A DNA stretch of 64,000 nt from Primula veris (taxonomy: Eukaryota > Streptophyta > Magnoliopsida > Ericales > Primulaceae). The position numbers and the translations under genes were made by a program. How positions within the stretch are numbered: position 1 is the stretch's first letter; each line of letters begins with the position of its first letter. The DNA lies in the NCBI GenBank assembly GCA_963682055.1, contig OY821744.1, forward strand, positions 32,650,967 to 32,714,966, in the 5' to 3' direction. The notes below the pieces were generated by a model. The model ran no database searches and was not told where the DNA came from. It saw nothing but the letters and a program-made list of their open reading frames with translations. This document shows, in pieces, positions 49,289 to 60,740 of this stretch.

Positions 49289-50249
49289 ATATATATATAT
49301 ATACACACATACATAGATTTATATATACATACGTGCAAATACATACAGCCTACAACGACTAAGGATGGTGATGGTAAGTCCCATCAACGACGGCCAATGG
49401 GTGGTGAGATGGGTCGGTGGGTCCCACTAACAGCGGCCAAGGGTGGCAGCGGTGGTGTGTTCTCCCCCCCCCCCCTCCTCCTCCCGCCCCGCCCCTCTAT
49501 ATATATTTGTATCTATAAATTGTGTGGCATTGCAAATAGAAATAAAATGTAAGGGCTAATATGTCATTTAACTATTTTTGTTATGTTTTTTAATGACAAT
49601 ATGTTAATTGAACCACGTGCATTAAATGGGTATGCAAATTGTTAATCTTTAAAGGTGGTTATGCAGTTTATTAACCAGCAATAAGTCGGTGTAATAAACA
49701 ATAATTTTTCCTAGATAAATTCCACTTGAAAAAGTTGCGTTCTCAATAACCTAATGAGAGGTATCGAGTTCTAACTTGGCCATAGTTCTCATGAGTGTAA
49801 GTTCCTTACCCCACAAAAAGGGTTAACCGTTAAACCGATTGGAAAGTCATTCCGTATGAAAAGTCAAGGCTTCACTTTGTGTGGAATATCAAAGTATCTT
49901 CATGGTGCAACTTCATTCTTTGTCTCACGAACTGAAATCATCTTTCTCAAGATACTTTTAGTGTAAGTTAAGCACTGCGAACGTTATGCGAAAAAGCCAG
50001 AGACTAAAGACCATTTATTTTCTAAAAATGACTTGTTGAAGTGAGTATGAGCATCCGTCCTTGGTAAATCTGAGTATATATGCAGTAGAGGTTGGCGGAC
50101 CCTTTAGATAAGATCATTTCAACCACTTTGACTCTTATTGCTTTGGCCTCCATCGCTTATTTCATTTTAACGAGAGAGGAGTTTGAGGGATTGTTCTTAA
50201 AAAGAATTGGTTGGTTGCGAAAGCAACCATAGAGGCTTAACTTCAGCGA
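49289..50249. other. Intergenic with inverted homologue of 38.7-39.1 kb
   Basis: No gene. 49735-49945 is the reverse complement of sequence at 38.73-39.1 kb but lacks the 200-bp unit. 49460-49500 is C-rich low-complexity DNA. Confidence 0.5.
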
Positions 50250-50465
50250 GAATCGTTGATTATTACATAAAAATATATTCAATTTTCAAAAAGCTGAATT
50301 CTCAAATCTTGTTTAAGATTTGTTACATATAGCGTAGCATTATGTAGCATCAGAATTAAAAATAAAGAGTAAAAAAAGTAGCATCATGTAGCATATGTGC
50401 TAATCTTTTAAAAAAGTTTTAGAGTGAGTTTTTTTTAATTAAGTACGAAAAATTTGTATCTTATA
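50250..50465 (+). repeat. ~200-bp dispersed repeat (copy 3)
   Basis: Matches 38765-38985 and OMT1 intron 2 (cgttgattattacat, tgtagcatcagaattaaaaa, 'catcatgtagcatatg'). Confidence 0.65.
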
Positions 50466-52534
50466 ATCATTTTTCCTTTAGCTTCACGTCACTTCAAATT
50501 AATTTGTACGTTTCAAGAATATGGCAAACAATGCTATTTAGTAGCGACGCTTGTATATATACTTGATCCTCATTTCCTTAGGAGAGTGGCTAAAATTTCA
50601 GTGGTCGGACATAGTCCCTAACATTAGTATATATGCTTACTTTGCCTAAAAAAAAGAAATTGGAATTTTTGAACGTGCATTATTTAAAATATGTGATCAC
50701 ATATATTTGTGGATTCCAGTTAAATTACATCCATCAACCTAAATTTATGAGTTCAAATTGGAGTGATAATCTATTCGATAAAGCTAGCTAGCTAGAGCCG
50801 TCCTAAACTTACCTAATCGTTTAGTAGATCGAGTTATTTTAGGAAAAAACTAACTAATGTCCCCTAAGTAGTGGTTTAGTATAGTAATTCATTAATAACA
50901 TTTCTTTATTTGGTAGAAAATACATGATTTTGGTAATGTTATGCTAGTATATAAGAATCACATCTTATAAATATAAAGTGTTCCGGTATTAAATGCAACT
51001 TATATAGTTTTAGAAATATATTAAATGATTAAACGATACCTCGAGTCACTCGTTCCGAATCTTTTTTTTCTAACTTAATAAGGTATGGTTTTTTTCTTTA
51101 AAAGTTATTGAATTAATGTATTTATTATATTGGAACAACTCGTAGCACAATCACTCTTAACAGACATTTTAGGAACGTGGGCAAGCTTGTACTCTCTCTT
51201 ATAGCAGTATATTTTGGAGAAAATTGTGAGTTAGTAAAGAGTTAATTAGCATTTAATTTGTTTTTATAATGTCTCAGACTGTTTATAAAATGACTTACAC
51301 TGTTTTTAAAATGATCGAAATTGTATATTAAATGATTCGGACTGTTTTAAAAATCACTCGAACAGTTTTAAATGAATCGGACTATTTTAAAAACGACTCG
51401 GACTAATATTAAAATGACTCAGACTGTTTATTTTAAGTTCATTTGTCTAGTATATTTTTTGTAGACTATTTTAGAAATTGTCTAAATGTTTTCTTTACGG
51501 TTTTTTTTTTTGTTTTAAAATTGTTTTTTCCTCTATTTTTTTTACTTTCCCCCCTGTTTTAAATCATTTTATAGTGTTTTTCGGATAGTTAAATTTTTTT
51601 GATGTTAAAATTTAATAGGGAGTTAAAATTATAGCCATTTGTTAAATTATGGGATTTAATGTATAAAATTTGCAAATCATATAGCCTTTTCTGTTTAGAT
51701 TTCAACTAAAGGAACTCAAATAATAATACTTGAAACTACAAGGGCAGCGCTGTAATTCCAGGAAACAGAGGACGCGATCTGGTGCTCCGCATACAGCCCG
51801 TGTTCCGCCACATGTCGCTCTCTGGTTGGATTTCGTTAAAACGGACTGATCCTCAATTAGTTTCATTTTTGGAACCAATTCTTAATTAAGTTGTAGATAA
51901 TGTACTAATCTAAAAAAATTTCTTCTTCTTTTTATCTCAATATCTTCTTTTTCCATTTTATATCCTTCAATTACTTACCCATTCGATAAGTTGGCTAAAA
52001 AAAGGTTACAATCGGTAACAACCAAATCTTTTACAATTCTATATTAATTGTTAGTAAAACAAAAATGTGTTCCCATGTCATCTATTTTCGTTTGCAATCT
52101 TTTTGTAGTGTAGAATGATAAGGAAAAAGTAAAAATGATTGAGCTCCCAAATCAATAAAAATCTAATGAGGTAATTATTTACATGATCATATTTTTATTT
52201 ATTTCTCTCTCAAATTTATTCTATGAGGTTGATGTTTCCTTCCCACCTTTTCGATGCTCTCTGATGCCTTATGATGCTCAATTGCTCTTCTTAATAATCT
52301 GATATTTTATAATGTTATTAATTTTATTTTATTTTAAAAAAACGGTATAACACCATGTAGCAGCATTCTTGAAACACTGAGCATGAAGGAGCACCATATT
52401 GTTAGGCAAAAAGTGAAACTGTTAAATATATTCATTTTGGAGAAATAATCATAAACAGTTACCATTTTTATTATTAAAAATAGAAAAGGATAAAGATCGA
52501 TAGACAACGGATTCTAGAAAAGAAAGGGAGAATT
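50466..52534. repeat. Intergenic with a degenerate ~25-bp array
   Basis: 51255-51450 has about eight degenerate copies of 'aaaatgactcggactgtttt'. The rest is AT-rich with no gene seen. Confidence 0.6.
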
Positions 52535-52742
52535 AGGCTGTGTTTAGTATCTGATTTTTTGGTGATTTTTAAATTTTTAGATTTTGAAAATACATATTTT
52601 TTAATAGGTGTTTGGTTACTATGATTTTTTTTTTTAAATCCCGATTTTTAAAAATTCCAAAAATTCAGAATACATCTTTTTGTTGGATTTTTTGATTTTA
52701 AAAATCAGATTTTTTGTCAAAAAATCCGATAATAAACGGACC
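52535..52742. mobile_element. MITE with GGCTGTGTTTAGT-type ends
   Basis: Inverted termini: GGCTGTGTTTAGTATCTGAT at the left; on the right, 'atccgataataaacggaccc' is the approximate complement. Preceded by TTA and followed by TTC, so a 3-bp TTA duplication (Tourist/PIF-like) is possible but imperfect. Confidence 0.55.
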
Positions 52743-53108
52743 CTTCTTCAAAAAATAAATTGAACATGTGAGTAGTGGTGACCGGAGAGAGCGAGAGAGA
52801 AAAAATAGGATTGACTTTAGGGTTGTTTTGTTAATACACACTAACACAGGAGGAGGTAGGTAGATGAGGGCTGTTAAGGCCTACAACACCATAATTTTAA
52901 AAATTAATTTTTGAGAGTGTCAAATTTTTTTTAAAAAATAGTTATTTAGCCTAGTCATATTAAAATTTAAAAATTCAATCCTATGTTTACTGATTCTGTC
53001 TCCGTCACCATACATTGAGCAATCTTGTTCAACTAACTACAACATGCCTCTATATTTTATCACTAATTTCCCCTATATTTCTCTTGCAATTATATCTAGT
53101 TGTTTCCC
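52743..53108. other. Upstream of OMT4
   Basis: No gene. Promoter-side DNA of OMT4. Confidence 0.5.
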
Positions 53109-53115
53109 TATAAAT
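53109..53115 (+). promoter_or_regulatory. TATA box of OMT4
   Basis: TATAAAT in tttccctataaatgctggc, 81 bp before the ATG, matching the other OMT promoters. Confidence 0.7.
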
Positions 53116-53195
53116 GCTGGCAACTCCTCAATTTCTAAATTAAGTACACCAAACACTTCATCTAAAAGAAACACAAAAAACTAAAGCTCTCTAAA

Positions 53196-54969
53196 ATGGA
53201 GAAAACAGAATCAGACAATAATCTCTTCTCAGCAGCAATGCAATTAACCTGCTCTTCGGTTCTTCCTATGTCTCTTAGATCCGCAGTGGAGCTCGGCTTG
53301 TTCGAAATCATAGCTGCTTCCGAACACAAGTTTCTCTCTGCTAAAGAGATTGCATCCCAAATCAGAACAAACAACGTAGACGCCCCAGTAGTTGTTGAGC
53401 GAATATTGCGGTTCCTAACTAGCGCTTCCGTTCTTAAATGTAAAGTTATCAAAAAACCGGATGGGGAGGAATTGTTCTATGGGTTGAGCCCAGTTTGCAA
53501 GTATTTAGTTAAAGATAAAAATGGTATCTCTCTGGCTCCTTTCTTACTAATGCAGCAAGACAAAGTGGTCATCGATGCCGGGTTTGTTCATTGTTTTCGT
53601 CTTTCTTTTTCGTGTCTTAAACCGATATATTTTGTCGATAAACTTGAAAAACTTGTTTAGAACTTGAGAAGAGGGTCACAACTCACAGTAGTACCTAAAA
53701 TAGTACTAGTGGTAAAAATAATTTTATACAAATTTGCATGTCAAAAAATGGTAGTTATTAATAATATGATAAGTCGATGACACAACAATATACTACTTTT
53801 AATTTTTGATCGATATGCTACAAACAGATAGATTTTTTCTTACACTAAAAAGACATGCTCACACTTTTGGAGGCTACTTCAACTTGGCAAGACAACTATC
53901 ATAATCGTATGAGTACAATTCTTATTTTGATAGAACTAGAGTGTATTAAAGCTTCTAATCATAATATTAGATAATGTAAAAAATTCTCAGAAGAGCTACT
54001 CAGCTACACATGTACCTCAACTAAACTTGAGGAGAGCTGTGATTCTCATGCACCTATAAATCAGAAGATCACTTCATTAAAATATGAAAAAACCCATGTA
54101 ATAATTTTTCTTTCTAAAGAACATTAATTAGCTTTATTTTCTTTGTAGGTACCATTTAAAAGATGCAGTTGTAGATGGAGTTAACCCATTTAAGAAATCG
54201 CATGGGTTGCTTGGATATGAGTACATAGCTAAAGACGACAGATTCAATGACTTATTCAACCAAGCGATGTACAATTTGACTACTATAACTATGACTAAGA
54301 TATTTGAAGTTTATAAAGGTTTCGAGGGATTGAAACAAGTCGTAGATGTCGGTGGAGGAACAGGCGCAAACCTAATTGAGATAATTTCCCGATATCCTAA
54401 TATCAGTGGTATCAACTATGATTTGCCTCATGTCATAAAATATGCACCCCCTTGCCAAGGTAAAATCACATCTCTTGATTATATCTCGCTTTTAGTATTT
54501 TGACTTTTGCATAGTATGGCTGTTTTGGTGCTAGGTATAAAACATGTTGCTGGAGATATGTTTGAAAGTGTTCCCAGTGGAGATGCTATCTTCCTAAAGG
54601 TTGGTGTACTAAATTTGAAAAATTATAGTTTCTCTAACCAATAATAATAATCTATATTAACTGTTCCAGGATATACTTCATAGCTGGAACGACGATCAAT
54701 GTGTGCAGTTGTTGAAGAATTGCTGGAAGGCGTTGCCGAAATCTGGAAAAGTTATAGTGGTCGAAGCATTGGTACCTCAGTACCCACACGGTGATGATGC
54801 ATCTAAGACTATATTTTCCTACGACATAAATATGTTGATTTTGAGTCCGGCTGGAAGAGAGAAGACCAAGAGAGAATTCGATGTTTTGGCCAAAAGAGCT
54901 GGATTTGCGAGGACCGAAGTTATGGGTGATGTGCACATCAAAAGTGTGATTGAATTCCATAAGATATGA
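53196..54969 (+). CDS. OMT4, caffeate-type O-methyltransferase with HSW active-site motif
   Basis: SAM-dependent O-methyltransferase, 353 residues. Exons: 53196-53581, 54149-54459, 54535-54599, 54670-54969 (386, 311, 65, 300 bp); exon 1 is three codons shorter than in OMT1. The dimerisation domain ([36 protein letters not shown]), motif [17 protein letters not shown] and GDMF are present. The predicted catalytic His258 is in DILHSW; the usual Asp after it is Ser. Glu286 is kept (VIVVEA) and so is the Glu of GREKT. A normally conserved Asp shortly after DLPHVI is Tyr (VIKYAPP). Introns are short apart from intron 1. No lesion is seen, so it is probably expressed. Closest relative is OMT3. Substrate unknown. 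Confidence 0.92.
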
Positions 54970-55959
54970 CACTGATCTTTTTTTATAATGGCAAGGTCAA
55001 AATAAAGTACTGTTATTGTATGTAATAGTACCAAAAGCAACTTAAGGATCTTGATACATAAGTTTCTTAAGATTTGAGTGAAATAATGTACTGTTTGCAT
55101 TGACTAGGCAACGGTATTGATGTTTTACAGTTGTAAGCACTCGTCAAATAAACAGTTATACACAATTTATAATTGGAATCTATTTACTAAATTTAGCAGC
55201 TCTGTTTCTGATGTGTTTTTGCTGCCCTAGAACTTAAACTTTTTTAGCCATTGAATCAAAAAACAATCTAATCCAAAGATTAACAAAAATTATATGAAAA
55301 TATACCATTTTTGTCTCAACACACGAATTGCATACATACCCACTCATGTATGGGTACGGTACGTCATTCCAAGAACTCGGCATGACAAATTAAGTACCGT
55401 TGATAGTTTTTTCTTTGACCACATCGGCACGGTTGGTACGTTTCCACAGTATTTTTTCGGCACGATAGATTTTTTTTTCTTAATATGTACCGTATTTGAA
55501 ATGTCATGTCGTACCCGTATCGGGTACTTCAAACAATAAATATGAAGTACTCGTGATGTATAGATGTGTAAGTATGCAATTCATGTGTTGGACAAAATAT
55601 ATATTTTCTATTAATTTTATTAACCATCAGTGTTTTTGTGTTTTGATCTAATGACACATAAAAAAATAGGACAGGCTGCCCTAATATTTTTAAGGCAACA
55701 AAAAGGCATCCCTCCAATACTATTGAATCTGTTTACCCCCATTGATATTCAAAAGTAAAAGAAGTGTTTGTATAAGCCATGCAAAGGTACTAAGGTACTG
55801 AATCTACTTGGATATTTTTTCGGTTATTCAACTTAACTCTTTATCATGACAATAAAAGTGTTTTTTATTTGGCTAAGAATCATACGCAACATTCTAAGAC
55901 TAAAAAAAAAATTAGATTGTATCAAGTTATTAGAGTACTTGCTAAGGAGAAAACTTTAT
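54970..55959. other. Intergenic with GGTACGG-type repeat
   Basis: 55345-55525 is rich in 'gggtacggtacg' and inverted 'cgtacccgtatcgggtac' motifs and reads open on both strands only for that reason. No gene. Confidence 0.55.
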
Positions 55960-55967
55960 ACTTGAAT

Positions 55968-56853
55968 TAGGGCTGGGCAAAAACCCGCGAAAACCGACCC
56001 AGATCGGAAATCGAACAGGACCGAATCGAAAAAAAACCGAAACCGAAGAAGACCGAAAACCAATCTGGCCGGTTTCGGTTCACTGCATAACCGAACCGAA
56101 AAAAACCGTAAAACCGAAAAAACCCCTAAAAAACCGAAAAAATATACTAATTAATTTTATACCATATATGTGCAAATTAATTTATTTGGTTAAATAAAGA
56201 AACAAACAAACGAAATAAATGACCAGTAATGTAAATATTTTTTAGGGCTTTTTCTTAGCCCCCATCCTTATCAGTTATCACTCATTTCTTAGCCCCTATT
56301 CTCTCTCTCTCTAATCGACTGATCCAATTGTGAGAATCCATACTTATAACTTATAAGGCGAAATTTTCTGATCCAAATGTGAGAAACCATACTTATAAAT
56401 TATAAGGGCAAAAATATGCATTTTTTTTTCTCTAATTCCAATTTTCAGCTACTGCAATTATAATATTCTCTTATATCATTTGTTGTTTGTATTTTTATTT
56501 TTGCATAATTATTAAAAGTAGTAGATCATTACACAAGTTATGGATGTTTAGTAAATGATTAGTTATAACTATGGATGTTTGGACTTTTATGAATGGAAAC
56601 ATATTGTTTGGTTGTAGCTTTATTGGAAAAAGCTGGATTTTTGTGTTAAAAATGAATTTTGTAAATTCATACCTTTTCGTACCAGAAACCGAACCAGAAC
56701 CGGAACCGAACCGAACCGGACCGGTTTGTTTCGGTCAGGTTCGGTTCGGTTCACATTTTCAGAAAACCGAAAACCGAAAATAACCGGACCGAAATTAATT
56801 TCAGTTTCGGTTCCGGTTTTACCAAAAACAGGACCGAACCGAACCCAGCCCTA
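55968..56853. mobile_element. hAT-type non-autonomous element
   Basis: 886 bp, starting TAGGGCTGGGCAAAAACCC and ending GAACCCAGCCCTA. A perfect 8-bp target duplication ACTTGAAT flanks it (55960-55967 and 56854-56861). Subterminal regions are full of 'aaccgaaccgaa' motifs. No transposase. Confidence 0.92.
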
Positions 56854-57029
56854 ACTTGAATCATATTGTAATTGAGAAGCTGACTAATACTTTCCCTAAA
56901 CCTTTGTATGTAAGATATTTGAATCTCTAATGGGTGATTTGGGAATTCGTTTTTATGAAAACAATATATGCTCAAATGCATTTTATGGGAATCGTAAGTA
57001 AAATGGGTTATGAAGAATTGAAGTTTAAT

Positions 57030-57525
57030 AAGGTCTAATGTTATTAATTTTACTCTAATTCTGATTTAGTGTGTTAAACTCTAAGTTTTTCTAATTAATT
57101 ATTTATTAAACTTTAAAAGAAAATTCTCAATTAAATACAATTCCGTTTAAAAAAACGGATGCCCGGTGTTAAAACATTTGCTCTCGCCCTACATTTGCTG
57201 GCACAGGTATTATCGTTATGACCAAGATTGTTTACAAGTATCTAATAAAAAAAACATTCAATTGGAAAACTTATAGTTCAACAATTCTGGTTGTAGCCTT
57301 GTAGGTATAATACATGTACACAATCCTAGAATTAGGTAGAATACCTGTAAATTGCAAGTGTAGGGCCTTATTAGTAAATGTTTTAACACCCGTCATCTGC
57401 TTTTCAAAACGGAATTGTATTAAATTGAGAAAAAAATAAGTATAATATATTAATTAGTAAAACTTAGAGTTTAACAAACTAAATCGGAATTGGACGAAAG
57501 TTATTTACATTAAATCTCAACACTT
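57030..57525. mobile_element. TIR MITE, ~155-bp arms
   Basis: Left arm (57050-57210) and right arm (57355-57525) are imperfect reverse complements (gtgttaaactctaag against cttagagtttaaca; atacaattccgttt against aacggaattgtat; gtgttaaaacattt against aaatgttttaacac). Exact ends and target duplication were not resolved. Confidence 0.65.
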
Positions 57526-57865
57526 GTTCAAACATGTAGGAGGCATCGTATATTTCCCTCCGAAAAAGGTGAAGTTTTAATCAATAAAAATGAATATAGG
57601 TACCGGTGAGTAATATGTTATGTCTAATATATAAAAAGTGATAATAATTAGAAATAGAATTATAGGAAGATTTTTATTATGAAATTATGAATTTGGTTCT
57701 TTGAGGTGAAAAAAATATACTTTTTTGGATTTTATTTTTTTAGATTTTTGTGGCGAAAAGACAAATGAGTTTGGCAGTGCAGGAAAATTCGTTGCCTTCT
57801 AAATTAGTTAGGGATCCCACAATTGTTGTTGCGTCATGTTTTTCATTATGCAAAGTAGGATGGAG

Positions 57866-58545
57866 TTGGTACCCTTGGTATTTCGATCATACTAGTACGA
57901 TTACGGTACCGCATGTTCGGTATATCATACGTTCAGTATACCGTACATTCGGTACAGTAATGGTATGTTACGATACGTTAGCAACATAAAATAGCATGTA
58001 AAAAATGTAGGATAAAGCCATCTATCACTAATAATATATTACAACCAACAAAAACTCATTATGAAAACTCAAACGTACTCATCAATTGTTCTCTAAATAA
58101 GAACACATTACAATTTTTTTTACTCATCTTATATATAATGACATAAGATAGTATTTATTTATATAATACGTCACGGTAATAAAAAAGTATATTTAAGAAA
58201 ACATGTATTTCTTAAACTTTACATTTAAACATTTACAAGTCTCAACACAAAAATAAAATCATTGAAAATGTGAAAATGATGTTTGAAAACAAATAACATT
58301 TGACAAAACATTATGTCAACCAAACATCTTTAAAACAAAACCACAATAAAATAAATATTCAATTTGTTAAGCATTAATTCGTGAATAGCTTACAAAATAC
58401 AATATAATTAATTAATTATATATGGTCGGTATAATCGGTACAATGGTACATTACTACGTTATTCAAACTTTAATATTGTTAGTTGTTACCGTATTGCTTC
58501 GCTTGAACGGTACAATACTACCGTAAATACGGTATAAACAATGCT
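57866..58545. repeat. GGTACGG-type dispersed element
   Basis: Two GGTA/TACC-rich ends (57866-57975, 58430-58545) around a 450-bp AT-rich core. The ends look roughly inverted ('ggtacccttggtatttcg' and 'gtaaatacggtataaac'). The open frame at 57750-57989 reads into it and is not a recognised gene. Confidence 0.45.
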
Positions 58546-59042
58546 AATTGCGGTTGAACCTACGTTTAATTGTATAATATATTATGCGTACATATATCAT
58601 GTAGTATGATTTATTATTCCGAAATAGAATAAATTATATACGTGTGCACATGTGTCTACATATGTATGCATGCATAATTTGATCGAGTAAACAACTACCT
58701 GGGTGAAAACGTTACTCAAGTTGAAATTGCTGGTAATTAATACAACTATATAGGTATAGTGCTTTAAAATATTACAAAAATATTTTGTCAAAAGCAAATA
58801 CCATGGTAAAATGTACTAATCTGTCTGCTCCGCTTCTAATTATTCCACATTAGAAAAAAAAAAATGAAGTAGAAAAAATATATTTGTATTTTAATTTATA
58901 GATTTAGTTTAGTGTAAATAATTCCTATCAAGCTTACATATTTTAGTTGGTTTCATCCCTATATGTATATACATGTAACTCCTCTATTTCTAAACATACC
59001 AATCACCCCACACCAAAAACAAAGGGTGAAAAAATCTAGAAA
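58546..59042. promoter_or_regulatory. Upstream of truncated OMT, promoter-like
   Basis: 58955-59042 aligns with the OMT promoters and 5' UTRs (tcatccctatatgtatat, then 'atgtaactcctctatttcta'), but the TATA box is changed to tatatgtatata. No gene otherwise. Confidence 0.55.
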
Positions 59043-59275
59043 ATGGAGAAAGGCAAGCTAAAATCTAAATACAGATGATGATATCGTGTTCTCATCAGCA
59101 ATTAAATTAATTAGTGAGCTCTTCAATTCTTCCCCTGGCTCTCAGGGTCGTTGTGGAGCTCGGGTTGTTCGAGATCATAGCTGCTTCGGGATACGATTTT
59201 CTCTCTCCTACCGAGATTGCATCCCAAGTCAACAAAAAGAACATAACCGCACCTACTATGGTTCAACGAAATTAT
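59043..59275 (+). pseudogene. Truncated OMT exon-1 pseudogene
   Basis: Starts ATGGAGAAAGGC like the other OMTs, but a stop comes after about eleven codons. A one-base shift near 59107 moves the reading frame. Beyond it the frame reads SSSILPLALRVVVELG, then [17 protein letters not shown], like OMT1/OMT2. Homology stops at ~59275 (atggttcaacga), where VERILRF should follow. Exons 2-4 are absent. Non-functional. Confidence 0.85.
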
Positions 59276-60740
59276 TGAATGAAAAAACGCTAAATTCGCG
59301 TTATTGGGACTAAAAGCCCAAAATGCGTGAAATTATTGAACTGCTAGCATAAATAGCGAGTTTTTAAAACAGAATACAGAGATTGGTAGTGTAAATACTG
59401 TGATGACCCATATAGTTTATAACATGTCACAATTAGCCTATTTAGCATATAACATGTCACAATTAGCCCATATAATTAATAACATGTCGCATATTCGCTT
59501 TTATACTAAATAACATGTCCCAAATTCCTCCATATAGTAATTAATATATTAAAAAAACACATTTATCGCAAAATACTTAAAAAAAAACGTAGAGTTTTTT
59601 AAGCAAATGTGTCTCTCTCTTTCTATCCCCAAAAAACCACAACTAATTCTTTTAACTTTTAATTTTGTTAACATAATTAGTATAAATTGTATGACTATAA
59701 TGCTATATTATTATATATTTAGGTAAAAAAAAATACATCGCAAAGCACTAAATTGCTATGTTATTTACGTTTTGAATGTTTCTCTAAAAAAAACGTTACG
59801 CAAGCGATAACGTTATTTAAAACATTGATTTGTATACATTTCAACTTTTATTTTTTCCCTACTCTTGACCTTAATTAGTCTGCGGAAGTTCTCCCTTTTC
59901 AACCCCCAAGTCATTTCTGTACTTCTGTTACTCTCAGAAATGTAAATCTTAAGCTCAAAGAATGTAACTGACCGTCACCATTATTAAAACAACCAATTTA
60001 TATGGAGTACCTCAAATTTTTGACCCAAAAAAGAAGAAGCAGGTATATAATAATTAAGCATACCCCAATTTAGACTGTATGAGTATGATAACCCTAGTTA
60101 CAATTTCCCCAAAATGATGTAAAGCTTTTAAGACAGATGATAAATATACCATACAAACCCTCGCAATCAATATTAAAGACCTGCGGCAATATTCGACTGG
60201 AATGTAATTTAATAATTTTTCGGTTATTCCACTGATCAACTACCTTTTTTTCCAGATGAACTCACTGGAAATCTGATCATGAATAAAGTATTAAGAAAAT
60301 CACAATTCAAAACTTGCAGGAAAGATTTCTAGTTGCCCAGCAATCAGAGGAATGAGTAGACCTAGTAAAATTTGTCAAGAACGATTAAGTTTATCAAAAG
60401 TATAGCAAACTTCATCCCATCAAGTTCAACCACTCATTGCATTAACAATGAAGTTCAGCTAACTAACTATGAGTTACATAACAATGTGTCGATGTCTGTC
60501 ATCGAATAAATCAACTTGTTTTCCACAATTATCATGAATCTCTATACACACTCAAATATTTAAACATTTTTTCCTCAAGTTTCATGCCATCAATCACCGT
60601 TTTTTTCTGGACAACGACAAAATGGTAGAAACCACAAACAATTAAATACAGAACACGAAAAACTATGTACGTCTTTTAATTATATCCTTAGAAAGATACA
60701 CACATATTCGTATATATATGTATGATAGGTTAGTCTATAT
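59276..60740. other. Intergenic with ~31-bp tandem repeats
   Basis: 59403-59535 has about four copies of a ~31-bp unit ('aacatgtcacaattagcc'). The rest is AT-rich and includes the likely 3' UTR of the kinase gene (minus strand). No other gene. Confidence 0.6.
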
